Of a stretch of DNA of 10,945 nt, positions 1-7,514 are shown piece by piece. The position numbers and the translations under genes were made by a program. This DNA is from Candidatus Hydrogenedentota bacterium. GTDB taxonomy: Bacteria; Hydrogenedentota; Hydrogenedentia; Hydrogenedentiales; GCA-2746185. Position 1 is the first letter of the stretch. Each line of letters starts with the position of its first letter. The notes below the pieces were generated by a model. The model ran no database searches, was not told where the DNA came from, and was given only the letters and a program-made list of their open reading frames with translations. The stretch is from the NCBI GenBank assembly GCA_012965445.1, contig DTSJ01000238.1, positions 1-10,945 on the forward strand. The letters run 5' to 3'.

Positions 1-441
1 TTGCATTGCAGCAGTATTTTCTGTGCGGAGTCGTCGGCTGGGCGGCTATTGAATTGTATCTGTTTGAATCGAATGAGGTTGCCGAGGATTACAAGACCGA
101 ATGCGAGGATACCGAACATCCAGAAGTCGGTGAGTGTTATTCCTCGAGGCTGTGGGGCCAGTTCGACGGAGGAGGTCTGCATGAGCGACAGATCGATGGC
201 AGGTGGAGGGGGTCGGGTCTGCCAAGCTCGCGAAGGGACTCCACGTTGTGGCGAAACTGAAAGGTAAGAGTAAACACAGGAGCGCAGGTATCCAAAGCCA
301 GTAGCGCGCCTGCGCCGGCAGAACATTTCGACCGAGTCGTTGAATGAAAAGGACGAGCGCAATTATGACGCTGCCTTTGATTGACAGCATTGTGACTGCA
401 GTGAGCACGGAGCTGTCGATGAGATCGACAAGACTATTCAT
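1..441 (-). CDS. BlaR1-like M56-family membrane sensor/protease, N-terminal part, frame disrupted, runs off left edge
   Basis: BlaR1/MecR1-type proteins are membrane metalloproteases that sense cell-wall damage and inactivate a BlaI-type repressor. The gene directly follows and overlaps a blaI-like gene (ATG at 441-439 inside the repressor's last codons), the standard arrangement. The ATG at 441 is chosen because GAGGAG lies 7 bases upstream; an ATG at 459 is less likely. Residues 13-34 form one hydrophobic segment and 47-63 a second, with the QARYWLW-type junction common at M56 N-termini. After residue ~73 the frame turns into Arg/His/Ser-rich nonsense and stops at base 46. The +1 frame of the minus strand, however, is open from about base 205 to base 1 and encodes a convincing continuation with a third membrane segment (FWMFGILAFGLVILG). 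Removing one base, for example from the G5 run at 208-212, joins the two halves. The protease HExxH motif would lie beyond the window. Sequencing error and true pseudogene cannot be separated here. Confidence 0.72.
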
Positions 442-811
442 CTGACGTCTCCTCGTCAAGGATTCGTTTTAGTTCAGCTCTTTCATCGGGGGTCAGGGAG
501 CGTTGCTGAACGAAGTGAGCGGCCATCGGTGCGAGCGCTCCGTCGAACACACGGTTGATGAATTGATCGCTGGCCTGCCCAACACATTCTTCTTTGGCAA
601 TAAGAGGCGTGTAAGTATATACACTGTCCTCGGAATTGCGCTTAATTATGCCCTTTTTCTCGAGGCGACTCAGCATGGTGCGAATGGTTTTAGGATGCCA
701 CGACTTTGAGTCTGCGAGATGCACAGCCATTTCGTTGACCGTGGCCTTTTCTGCGTCCCACAAGACACGCATGATGTCCCATTCGGTCGGTGATAATTGT
801 TTGCTGCCCAT
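434..811 (-). CDS. BlaI/MecI/CopY-family transcriptional repressor
   Basis: A 125-residue winged-helix repressor of the BlaI/MecI family (Penicillinase_R), matching the usual 120-130 residues. The N-terminal half carries the family pattern: LSPTEWDIMRVLW near residue 6, a helix-turn-helix around residues 24-52 ending in TIRTMLSRLEKKG, and a beta-wing to about residue 70. The C-terminal half is the dimerisation region; His99-Phe100 in AAHFVQQ aligns roughly with the Asn-Phe cleavage site of MecI/BlaI. Family members repress their own operon as dimers until the partner M56 protease causes their cleavage. The start ATG has a strong GAGGAGG Shine-Dalgarno 5 bases upstream. The stop codon overlaps the ATG of the M56 gene, so translation is probably coupled. 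The regulated target is unknown: no beta-lactamase or penicillin-binding protein is visible in the window. Confidence 0.93.
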   Translation of the reverse strand: MGSKQLSPTEWDIMRVLWDAEKATVNEMAVHLADSKSWHPKTIRTMLSRLEKKGIIKRNSEDSVYTYTPLIAKEECVGQASDQFINRVFDGALAPMAAHFVQQRSLTPDERAELKRILDEETSDE

Positions 812-816
812 GTGAA

Positions 817-823
817 CCTCCTC
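817..823 (-). promoter_or_regulatory. Strong Shine-Dalgarno of the BlaI-like gene
   Basis: The minus strand reads GAGGAGG five bases before the ATG at 811-809. It is a near-complete anti-16S match and fixes the start of the repressor gene. Confidence 0.7.
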
Positions 824-827
824 GTCC

Positions 828-837
828 TACAGTTGTC
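828..837. promoter_or_regulatory. Candidate BlaI/CopY-type operator upstream of the repressor gene
   Basis: The plus strand reads TACAGTTGTC, which matches the family operator core TACA-N2-TGTA at all but the last base, with the ACA/TGT half sites intact. It lies 17 bases before the repressor ATG, where autoregulation would be expected. A perfect TTGACA on the minus strand (852-847) lies upstream; at 17 bases' spacing the -10 would be TAGGAC (829-824), which overlaps the palindrome. That -10 is weak and would put the transcript start almost on the Shine-Dalgarno, so the operator is better supported than the exact promoter. Confidence 0.42.
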
Positions 838-972
838 TTCCCCGCTTGTCAACCCTTAATTTGGGGCAATAGATGGAGGTGAATTGGGGCTGACGGTTGG
901 GATGAGAGGGGGGAGCGTTACGGCTGTATCGAATGATTGCTGACGTCAGGGATGGAGTTGATTAACCGAATA

Positions 973-1764
973 TTACATGGGTGGTTCGGTGATTTTGTAG
1001 GCGGTGAAGCCGAGGTATCTCGTTTTTTGAGACTCGGTATAATCGGTGAGGTTCATGGAGACGACTTTGCCGGATTTTGAGCTGGCGTGGATGAGCTGGC
1101 CTCTCCCGTTTTCGTCGCGGATGTAGAGGCCCGTGTGGAGCGAGAACAGCCAGTCTATTTTTCCTATGAAGATGATGAGGGCGGTGTCGGGGAGATTTTT
1201 TTCGGCGTGGGCGGTGTCTTTTACTGAGATGATATTTAGGGAGATGGTTTGGTCGGGTGTTGATTGGCCTATGGTCGGGGCTTTTACGAGTTGGAAGAAG
1301 TCTTTGCGGGAGATGGTGCGCTTGACGGTTTGGGTTTCTACGCCGAGCTGGCTGGAAACATCCTGGCAGTAGGGGTTGTTGGGGAGCCAGTCGGTGATCA
1401 TGAAATGGTTGCGGTGTTCATAGTCGATTTTGCCATCTTTGTAGCGAATGGTTTGGAGGAATTCAACCATTTCATCGTAGTTGGGGGTCATGCTGAGGGC
1501 GACGGTTTGTTCTACGAAGGTTACGCAGTCGACGCGGGTGAGATCGATGATGGGATCGGGGTCGTACTTCCCTCCCACTCCTTCGCCAAGCGGGCCGTCG
1601 TTGTATTCCGTGCCGAGGGAGTCTTGCGTTACTTTCCGGACGCGCTGCTCGAAGGTATCGCCTTTGGCGTTCAGGAGGTACAGGTAGTCTGTTATTTCGG
1701 AGGGGGATTGCTGGTGGATGGGTTCGGCTGTGAGGGTGGCGAGTATGAGTATGGTTGACAGCAT
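973..1764 (-). CDS. Exported DUF1460 protein (N-acetylmuramoyl-L-alanine amidase-like, NlpC/P60-related fold)
   Basis: A 263-residue protein assigned to DUF1460, a cysteine-peptidase-like family related to amidases acting on peptidoglycan fragments. Residues 1-13 form a short hydrophobic signal sequence ending in LTA before a polar mature region, so export is likely. The family signature RVDCVTFVEQ places the candidate catalytic cysteine at residue 80. A conserved block HRNHFMITDWL follows at 117-127, and His210 in HTGLYI is the likely catalytic histidine, with a further His226 in IHAS. The start ATG has GGGAG 4-5 bases upstream. It is transcribed away from recA and towards the blaI-like pair 161 bases downstream; a shared cell-wall role is inference only. 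The substrate cannot be read from sequence. The sequence is full length for the family and shows no frame damage. Confidence 0.85.
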   Translation of the reverse strand: MLSTILILATLTAEPIHQQSPSEITDYLYLLNAKGDTFEQRVRKVTQDSLGTEYNDGPLGEGVGGKYDPDPIIDLTRVDCVTFVEQTVALSMTPNYDEMVEFLQTIRYKDGKIDYEHRNHFMITDWLPNNPYCQDVSSQLGVETQTVKRTISRKDFFQLVKAPTIGQSTPDQTISLNIISVKDTAHAEKNLPDTALIIFIGKIDWLFSLHTGLYIRDENGRGQLIHASSKSGKVVSMNLTDYTESQKTRYLGFTAYKITEPPM

Positions 1765-1787
1765 CTAACTCCCTTTCTAGAAACAGG

Positions 1788-1793
1788 ATTATA
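1788..1793 (-). promoter_or_regulatory. -10 box of the DUF1460 gene
   Basis: The minus strand reads a perfect TATAAT, 23 bases before the DUF1460 ATG and upstream of its Shine-Dalgarno. No good -35 hexamer sits at 16-18 bases' spacing, so either another feature (an activator or UP element) compensates or the match is accidental. Confidence 0.45.
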
Positions 1794-1881
1794 GTATCAA
1801 AAATCGTGGAAATCGGGTGTCGGAGGGTATACAATGGGTGGAAACGGGGAAATAGTCGAAATTACTGAATAAAAGATATGC

Positions 1882-1910
1882 TTGACAGGGTAGACGGATT
1901 ATGGCATAGT
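1882..1910 (+). promoter_or_regulatory. Sigma70-type promoter of recA
   Basis: A perfect -35 TTGACA (1882-1887) is followed after exactly 17 bases by CATAGT (1905-1910), a 4/6 match to TATAAT. Transcription would start near 1917, giving a leader of about 38 bases that holds the LexA-like palindrome and the Shine-Dalgarno. This is the best promoter match in the window and probably serves the whole plus-strand gene run. Confidence 0.7.
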
Positions 1911-1920
1911 TTGGCCCAGG

Positions 1921-1934
1921 TGAATATTTGTTCA
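1921..1934. promoter_or_regulatory. Candidate LexA (SOS) box downstream of the recA promoter
   Basis: TGAATATTTGTTCA is a near-palindrome matching the GAAC-N4-GTTC type of LexA/DinR box at 7 of 8 defined positions (GAAT instead of GAAC). It lies just after the predicted transcript start and before the Shine-Dalgarno, where a bound repressor would block recA transcription. LexA control of recA is well established in many bacteria; use of this particular site is inferred. No E. coli-type CTGT-N8-ACAG site was found nearby. Confidence 0.42.
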
Positions 1935-1942
1935 GTAATTTT

Positions 1943-1948
1943 AGGAGA
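1943..1948 (+). promoter_or_regulatory. Shine-Dalgarno of recA
   Basis: AGGAGA lies seven bases before the ATG at 1955 and selects that codon over the in-frame TTG at 1928 and ATG at 1949. Confidence 0.7.
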
Positions 1949-1954
1949 ATGGAA

Positions 1955-3028
1955 ATGGCTATCAAGAATACGAATGTAACGGAACTTAAGACCAAAGCGC
2001 TGGACGTGGCGGTGGGGCAGTTGGAGAAGCAGTTTGGGCGGGGAACGCTGGTACGTCTGGGGGATGACAGCTTTGTAAATCAGATTCCGGCCATTTCGAC
2101 GGGAAGCCTCTCGCTGGATATCAAGATAGGGATTGGCGGATTGCCCCGCGGGCGTGTGGTGGAGATATTTGGGCCCGAGGCTTCGGGCAAGACGACGCTG
2201 GCACTGCATACGGTTGCGAATGCGCAGAAGAATGGCGGGATTGCATGCTTCATTGATGCGGAACATGCGCTGGACCCGACTTTTGCTACGAAGATTGGTG
2301 TTGATATTGATAACCTGCTGGTGTCGCAGCCGGACACGGCTGAGCAGGCGCTGGAAATTTGCGAGACGCTGGTGCGTAGTAATGCGGTGGATGTCATCGT
2401 GATCGATTCGGTGGCGGCGCTGGTGCCTCGTGCTGAAGTTGAGGGTGACATGGGCGATTCGCACATGGGACTTACCGCGCGCTTGATGTCGCAGGCGCTG
2501 CGCAAGTTGACGGCATCGATCAGCCGCTCGAAGACGACGGTGATTTTCATCAACCAGATTCGCGACAAGATCGGGGTGATGTTTGGCAGTCCTGAGACGA
2601 CGACGGGTGGGCGCGCACTGAAGTTTTATTCGAGTGTGCGACTGGATGTGCGACGGATAGCCCAGATTAAGGAGCGCGATGAAGTGGTGGGAAGTCGTGT
2701 ACGGGTCAAAGTTGTGAAGAATAAAATCGCGCCGCCTTTTAAACAGACTGAATTCGATATTTTATGGGACGAGGGTATTTCGTATGAGGGGGACATTTTG
2801 GATATGGCTCTGGAATCGAAGCTGATTCAGAAGAGCGGCGCATGGTTCTCGATGGACGGGGAGAACCTTGGTCAGGGTCGTGAGAACACCCGGCAGTTTC
2901 TGCGGGACAATCCAGATGTTTGCAGTGCGTTACGGGAAAAAATCCTTGTTGATAAAGGGGTGAACTGGCTCAATACCGAAACAAATGAAGATGATGAAGA
3001 GCCGAGGGAGCAATCCAACGCCACCTGA
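1955..3028 (+). CDS. recA: RecA recombinase
   Basis: RecA forms ATP-dependent filaments on single-stranded DNA, catalyses strand exchange and triggers LexA self-cleavage. At 357 residues it has family length. Visible elements, numbered from MAIKN: Walker [10 protein letters not shown] at 73-81 with Lys79; catalytic Glu103 in IDAEHALDP; Walker [11 protein letters not shown]; the L1-region block [10 protein letters not shown]; and the L2 block [20 protein letters not shown]. The C-terminus ends in an acidic tail (NEDDEE) as in other RecA proteins. The ATG at 1955 is chosen because AGGAG (1943-1947) lies 7 bases upstream; ATG 1949 and TTG 1928 are in frame but poorly placed. The 3' end overlaps the possible start of the AsmA-like gene, making recA the first gene of a mostly envelope-related run. 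Its own promoter and a LexA-like box lie upstream. Confidence 0.98.
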   Translation: MAIKNTNVTELKTKALDVAVGQLEKQFGRGTLVRLGDDSFVNQIPAISTGSLSLDIKIGIGGLPRGRVVEIFGPEASGKTTLALHTVANAQKNGGIACFIDAEHALDPTFATKIGVDIDNLLVSQPDTAEQALEICETLVRSNAVDVIVIDSVAALVPRAEVEGDMGDSHMGLTARLMSQALRKLTASISRSKTTVIFINQIRDKIGVMFGSPETTTGGRALKFYSSVRLDVRRIAQIKERDEVVGSRVRVKVVKNKIAPPFKQTEFDILWDEGISYEGDILDMALESKLIQKSGAWFSMDGENLGQGRENTRQFLRDNPDVCSALREKILVDKGVNWLNTETNEDDEEPREQSNAT

Positions 3029-6000
3029 AGCGCCAAAAAAAACCGTGCATACTGACATTCATTTTTCGAGGGGAGCCCGTTTGGGGTTCCTCTTTTTGCT
3101 GTTTCTGACGGTATTGTTTGCGACGGGTGCATTATTCCTGACGTATCAGCTTGATAACTTCAAGAATGACCTGGAGCGGGAGCTTGAGGCGCGACTGGGG
3201 GCGAACCTGGAAATCGGTCCGGTATCCGTCAACGGGATTCGCGGTCTTCGGATTCGTGACCTGACGGTGGTTCTTCCTTTTGAGCATGGCCCGTCATTGA
3301 CGATGACGGTACCGGAGGCGAACCTGGGGATCAATTTTGGGAACCTTGCCCGAGGGCAATTCGCGCTGGACCGTTTGACGCTGGATGACGCGACGATTGA
3401 GATTGTACGCCCTCTTGATGCGGACTGGTATTCGGAAGGAGATCCAACGCTGGAGTTGGATTCAGAGGTGAGTCCCTCGACTTCCACGACACCGTTTCGC
3501 ATTGAAGGGAAAAACGGAACGATAACGGTGCGGAATATCGTTCAGGAATCGAGCGCGGTACTGAGCGATATCGAATTCAGTATTTCCCGGCAATCCGGCT
3601 CCAGACAGCTGACGACGATAGTGAACGGCATACTTTCGAACGATCCGCGAAAGCGGTTGGCACTCAAGGCCAGCTACGAGCGGATGGATGACTTCAGCGT
3701 CCGTATCGAGCAATCGCTGTTGACGGCGGAAGATGCGCAGATTATTTTCCCGTCGGATTCACCTCTTGTATTGACCGGGGAAATCAGCCCGACAGTCCGA
3801 ATTTACGGAGGCCCTGACAATCTGATCATCTTGAACCTCCGAACACCGTTTGAGAACCTGCTGGTTCGGGATCAGCCTGACTTCATTGACCAGACGACGG
3901 GTGAACTTGCCATTTTCGCGAGCTATAACACGGTGGTGCAGGAACTGGATATCACGCATGCGAACGTTGAGTCTGAACAGATTACAGGATCGATTGACGG
4001 CTCGATTTATTTCCCGCAGAACTATCCTCTGTTCGACCTTCAACTGCTGTGCACTCAATTGCCGACGGAGGATATCATCGAATCGATACTGGATGACCAG
4101 CTGGACAACTATGGGACCCTCGATTTTGACATAGAGCCGCAGCAGCAACTGGTGATTACGTTGCAGGGCACTTCCGACAACCCAATCATCAAGAGTGAAG
4201 CGAGCGCGAAAGGCGGGAAACTAGTTTATACTCCGAACAATGATCAGTATCCGCCGATTGAGCTGACGCTGGGTGCGATCACCGGGACTTGGGATGCGCT
4301 TGCAGGAGAGGCGACCGGTTCCATCGACATTCTGGATGGAACGATTGTGCATGAGCAGTCAAATCTTAGTGCGAGCGGGATCACAGGGACGCTTGTACTG
4401 GCAGACAACGCGATTACGCTGAACCCGCTCAATGCGGTGATTACGGAGAACGCTTTTGTGGGGTCGTTTTTCTACGATCTGGAAAGTGAAGATGCTACGA
4501 TGACATTGAACGGAACGGTGCAGGGGCTTGAGGATACGTCTTATCACGACTCGGTCAAGAATATTACTTTGGCGGGGGCATTGAATGTTAAGGCTGAGGG
4601 ACGCAAACGCGGGAACGAGTATTTTCTGGATGCACAGGTTGAGGCATCGCAGACTCAGATCGATTACATGTGGTGGTTCAGCAAACCGCCTGGAGTGGGT
4701 GCAACCGGGTACATTCACGGGCATATCGTGCCGGATAAATCCTATCGTTTCGATTTTGACGCGGATCTGGCATCTTCTCAAGTGAGTCTAAGCCTGGATG
4801 GCGTATATTACGAGAGCGATAGTGCGTTCCATCTGATGAAGGCGAATCTGACATCGAACTACCTTGATGTCACGACGGTGGGATCGTGTGTGACGCTGCC
4901 GTATAGAATCACGGGAAGTACGGGCGGGTACGGGTATATAAATTTTGAGCGCGATCCGGAGAATTTCGAGTATTCTGAGCAGACCTTCGGCGCATTTGTC
5001 GACGGCGCTGATCTGCTGCCGATCGATGACAATGTGAAGGAGCCTATGCATTTTGAACATGCGGCAATTGAAGTGTCACTTTCGAATTCTGATGTCTATA
5101 GAGGTACGATCACGTTGACTGGAGAAACGGTAAACGCTCCACCGTTCACATCGACATGGTTTGTGCCACTCGAACCTCCAGAAGCGTATCCTCCGAAGCC
5201 ACGTGACTGGAAGTACGCAATTTCGACAGACCGTATGGCACTTCCTCCGTGGAAGGGTAAATCATTCTCCGGCGAAGGATATTCTACGCCAACGGCGTTG
5301 GGTTTCAACGAGTATAGCGTCTCTATTGACGGGGGCAGCTTGAACGGAACCTATCATGCGGTACGGGCCGAGAACTCCTATAAAACGACTGTTCAATGGG
5401 ACTCGGTACCGATACATTATTTTCTGGAGCATCTCGGATTTCAAGATATCCTCACTGGAACGACAGACGGTGCAATTCAGTATGGGATCGATAAGGACGA
5501 TCCGAGCACATTGACTGGAAACGGTGATTTCGGGATTCGAGACGGCCAATTCAGCGCAGACTTTCTGTACACATTGTTAGGTGGCGATGGGGAGGGACTT
5601 GCGAATCTTCCGCCGAGGCTGGAATTCACAACTCTTCACAGCTCGGTGCAGCTTGTCAGCGATAAAGTCGAAACGCCAGATCTGAGTCTGGAATCCGAGG
5701 GACTGTCCGTGCGCGGTCGCGGACACTATTTTCGCGATGGCGACCTGAACTACATTATCAAGGTGAAGCTGTCGCCGGAAATGGCCGAGTCCATCCCCAG
5801 CATGGCGGAAGGTCTTAATTTGCAGGGATACAAGCTTTCGGGTCAGAGTATTGAATTGACCTTCAACGTGGTCGGTCCTACCTTTGGACCGCGTGGAGAA
5901 CTTGCGGAGCTGCCTCCGGCCAGTGTAACTTTGGTGACAGGGGCCGGGGAGCTTTTGCGTGAAAGTTTCAATGTGATTGATACTCCACGGAGAATGCTGT

Positions 6001-6053
6001 TTGGCTTGATTAAAACGATTGCCGGCGCGGTTGGAGCAGGGGGTTCCAAATGA
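2985..6053 (+). CDS. Large AsmA-like (AsmA/YhdP/TamB-type) envelope protein
   Basis: Up to 1022 residues. One membrane anchor (about residues 33-55) is followed by a very long, beta-rich, Gly/Asp/Thr-rich periplasmic region. That is the layout of AsmA-superfamily proteins, which are thought to bridge the two membranes of diderms and carry phospholipid to the outer membrane. The region just after the anchor ([21 protein letters not shown]) resembles AsmA/TamB N-terminal repeats. Residues ~855-935 have the AsmA C-terminal pattern: a low-potential strand series with [15 protein letters not shown] and a predicted inward-facing groove. No catalytic residues are expected. The start is uncertain: ATG 2985, 2991 and 2994 overlap recA and lack a Shine-Dalgarno, whereas TTG 3081 has GAGGGGAG just upstream and would put the anchor at the very N-terminus (990 residues). 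The exact subfamily (AsmA, YhdP, TamB, DUF748) cannot be settled by eye. Confidence 0.8.
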   Translation: MKMMKSRGSNPTPPEAPKKTVHTDIHFSRGARLGFLFLLFLTVLFATGALFLTYQLDNFKNDLERELEARLGANLEIGPVSVNGIRGLRIRDLTVVLPFEHGPSLTMTVPEANLGINFGNLARGQFALDRLTLDDATIEIVRPLDADWYSEGDPTLELDSEVSPSTSTTPFRIEGKNGTITVRNIVQESSAVLSDIEFSISRQSGSRQLTTIVNGILSNDPRKRLALKASYERMDDFSVRIEQSLLTAEDAQIIFPSDSPLVLTGEISPTVRIYGGPDNLIILNLRTPFENLLVRDQPDFIDQTTGELAIFASYNTVVQELDITHANVESEQITGSIDGSIYFPQNYPLFDLQLLCTQLPTEDIIESILDDQLDNYGTLDFDIEPQQQLVITLQGTSDNPIIKSEASAKGGKLVYTPNNDQYPPIELTLGAITGTWDALAGEATGSIDILDGTIVHEQSNLSASGITGTLVLADNAITLNPLNAVITENAFVGSFFYDLESEDATMTLNGTVQGLEDTSYHDSVKNITLAGALNVKAEGRKRGNEYFLDAQVEASQTQIDYMWWFSKPPGVGATGYIHGHIVPDKSYRFDFDADLASSQVSLSLDGVYYESDSAFHLMKANLTSNYLDVTTVGSCVTLPYRITGSTGGYGYINFERDPENFEYSEQTFGAFVDGADLLPIDDNVKEPMHFEHAAIEVSLSNSDVYRGTITLTGETVNAPPFTSTWFVPLEPPEAYPPKPRDWKYAISTDRMALPPWKGKSFSGEGYSTPTALGFNEYSVSIDGGSLNGTYHAVRAENSYKTTVQWDSVPIHYFLEHLGFQDILTGTTDGAIQYGIDKDDPSTLTGNGDFGIRDGQFSADFLYTLLGGDGEGLANLPPRLEFTTLHSSVQLVSDKVETPDLSLESEGLSVRGRGHYFRDGDLNYIIKVKLSPEMAESIPSMAEGLNLQGYKLSGQSIELTFNVVGPTFGPRGELAELPPASVTLVTGAGELLRESFNVIDTPRRMLFGLIKTIAGAVGAGGSK

Positions 6054-6126
6054 TGCATAATAGAGCCGCATCAGGTGCAGGTGGATCCTGGTGAGGTACG
6101 CGTACAAGGGGAACTCGTAACAGTTT

Positions 6127-6750
6127 ATGGATATCAAAATCGGTAAAAGTGCTCATGCCTGCGCGGAATGTGGAGCTGACTTCGCGCATGAGCAGGGAAT
6201 ACATTCACTGGTTCGTGTTGTAGAGGGACAGTTCGTACGAGCGGACTATTGCGCAGACTGCCGGGATGAAGAACAAGTGAAGGCTGCCTACTCGTTCTGG
6301 AATGCCCAATATTGTGACCCGCAGGTCGCTGAACAGGAGCCGGCGGAATCTTTTTCACCGTTGCGGCAGATCTTTTATGATGCGGCGGAGGAAACATCGC
6401 GAAAATCGATGGCTATCGCGTATCTGGCCGGACAGCTGCTGCGTCGTCAGAAGGTGTTCCGTTTGATTAAAGAAACGAAAGACCCGGACACGGATGCCTC
6501 GGTGATATTGTTCAATGACCGCATCGGGAATCGGCTGATCGAAGTAAACGACCCGAACCTTTCTCATGCCGAGCTCGATGATGCGCGCAAATTTATGATG
6601 GAGCGTCTGGCAGAATTGGAATTGCCGGAAGTAGAAGGGAACGAAGAATTGGCCACGGACGGCGAAACAGAAGATCACACCGAAACGGAATCTATAGACG
6701 CCACGGAAACCAGTACTGATGCCAGCACCCAAGAAACCGCGCAAATCTAA
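6127..6750 (+). CDS. Zinc-ribbon protein of unknown function with acidic Ser/Thr-rich tail
   Basis: 207 residues, no named function. Cys12-x2-Cys15 and Cys42-x2-Cys45 form a four-cysteine zinc ribbon, the second pair within DYCADC. The middle (about 75-170) is mostly helical and includes an LAGQLLRRQKVFRLIKE block and a short strand-rich region (VILFNDRIGNRLIEVNDP). The last ~40 residues are Glu/Thr/Ser/Asp-rich and probably disordered. There is no signal peptide or membrane segment, so it is likely cytoplasmic. From memory, similar short CxxC proteins with an L-rich 'RRRxLKL' block occur as uncharacterised genes in Planctomycetes and related phyla; this is recollection, not a search. The ATG at 6127 follows a 73-base gap with only a distant AAGGGG. 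The 3' end overlaps the SPOR gene by 32 bases, which suggests coupled translation and a linked role. Confidence 0.8.
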   Translation: MDIKIGKSAHACAECGADFAHEQGIHSLVRVVEGQFVRADYCADCRDEEQVKAAYSFWNAQYCDPQVAEQEPAESFSPLRQIFYDAAEETSRKSMAIAYLAGQLLRRQKVFRLIKETKDPDTDASVILFNDRIGNRLIEVNDPNLSHAELDDARKFMMERLAELELPEVEGNEELATDGETEDHTETESIDATETSTDASTQETAQI

Positions 6751-7492
6751 TTCACCCAAAAATCAGTATACGGCTGAGCTGTCTTCAAGCCAATTGGTTC
6801 TGGGGATCACGATTCTGATGGTATTCGGTCTCGCGTGTTTTTTGCTGGGCGTACTGATCGGAAAGTTCGACCCGTCTCTTAGTCCCGAACAGCAGGTCGC
6901 TCAGTCGGAGGCTCCTGAAATTGAATCTGCTTCTCCTGCAGACGCGGGAACTGCATCGGACAACTCTGATTCGACGCCTCCGACAGAGGTCAAGCATAAA
7001 AAAGAGGCACCGGTGATTGAAGAGAAACACATTGTGGTTGCTTCGAAGTCGACGACGAAACCCGTAAAGCCTGCAACCCAGGTGCCTGGAAGTGCGTCTA
7101 TCTCAGTAACGGATCTTGAACCGAACGAACGCCAGAGAGTGACGATTCCGGAGAATACGCCTCAGAAGGCTTTAGCGAAACCGGATATTCGACTGCCCGA
7201 GGTGCAGGCTCTGGCATCGCCAGGCGCCGTAAAGCCTCCCGTCCCTTCATCCAAGGACGAATGGTCCGTACAGATTGCAGCTTTTAAGGATGAAACGAGC
7301 GCGGCAGTGGAACGTAAGCGTCTGGAAGGGATACTGCCTTTCAAGGTTGATATACTAGAGCGCAAAGGCTATGAGTATGATCAGTTGCTTCTGATTGGTC
7401 ACTACGCGACGAAGTCAGAAGCATCCGCGTTCAGGCAGGAATTGATCGAAAAGTATGAAATGGTAAAGCCTTTTTTGGTAAACAGAAACTAG
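6719..7492 (+). CDS. Type II membrane protein with C-terminal SPOR domain
   Basis: 257 residues in three parts. A basic N-terminus (Lys/Arg/Pro, 1-24) precedes a single membrane segment at 26-48. A long Pro/Glu/Ser/Thr-rich linker spans about 50-175. A SPOR domain (about 181-257) starts with WSVQIAAF and continues through ERKRLEGILPFKVDI, then a Gly-Tyr-Glu turn and a helix with SEASAFRQEL. SPOR domains bind glycan strands stripped of stem peptides and bring proteins such as FtsN, DamX and RlpA to division septa. The inside-out topology matches FtsN/DedD-like proteins, so a cell-division role is plausible. No enzymatic domain is present. The start ATG lies 32 bases before the end of the zinc-ribbon gene, with only a weak Shine-Dalgarno; translation is probably coupled to it. 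Confidence 0.87.
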   Translation: MPAPKKPRKSNSPKNQYTAELSSSQLVLGITILMVFGLACFLLGVLIGKFDPSLSPEQQVAQSEAPEIESASPADAGTASDNSDSTPPTEVKHKKEAPVIEEKHIVVASKSTTKPVKPATQVPGSASISVTDLEPNERQRVTIPENTPQKALAKPDIRLPEVQALASPGAVKPPVPSSKDEWSVQIAAFKDETSAAVERKRLEGILPFKVDILERKGYEYDQLLLIGHYATKSEASAFRQELIEKYEMVKPFLVNRN

Positions 7493-7514
7493 ACACCGTC
7501 GGAACGGAGCCTGT

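Larger units (their letters stand above)
1859..1941. repeat. 11-base perfect inverted repeat bracketing the recA promoter
   Basis: AAATTACTGAA at 1859-1869 is exactly complementary to TTCAGTAATTT at 1931-1941. The arms are 61 bases apart and enclose the -35, the -10 and most of the LexA-like box; the right arm shares TTCA with that box. The separation is too long for a terminator hairpin. It may be a paired binding site for a regulator, or chance. Confidence 0.5.

Noticed and set aside
46..260. Plus-strand small open frames at 1-267 and 6-260
   Set aside because: They lie opposite the BlaR1-like gene, whose shifted minus frame gives a convincing membrane protein in the same interval.
965..990. 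Six-base stem (ACCGAA/TTCGGT) at the end of the DUF1460 gene as a terminator
   Set aside because: The loop is 14 bases, the stem is partly inside the coding region and no T-run follows on the minus strand.
1264..1758. Plus-strand open frame of 164 codons opposite the DUF1460 gene
   Set aside because: A shadow frame: Gly/Val/Glu-rich text typical of antisense translation, while the minus strand carries the DUF1460 signature.
1862..2464. Minus-strand open frame of 200 codons opposite the recA 5' half
   Set aside because: Arg/His/Gln-rich shadow of recA.
3759..4148. Minus-strand frames opposite the AsmA-like gene as possible hidden genes
   Set aside because: No start signal, no domain, and biased shadow composition; the plus strand is open over the whole 3 kb.
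6051..6073. Short inverted repeat TGATGC/GCATCA after the AsmA-like stop
   Set aside because: Only six pairs with an 11-base loop and no T-run; too weak for a terminator or attenuator call.
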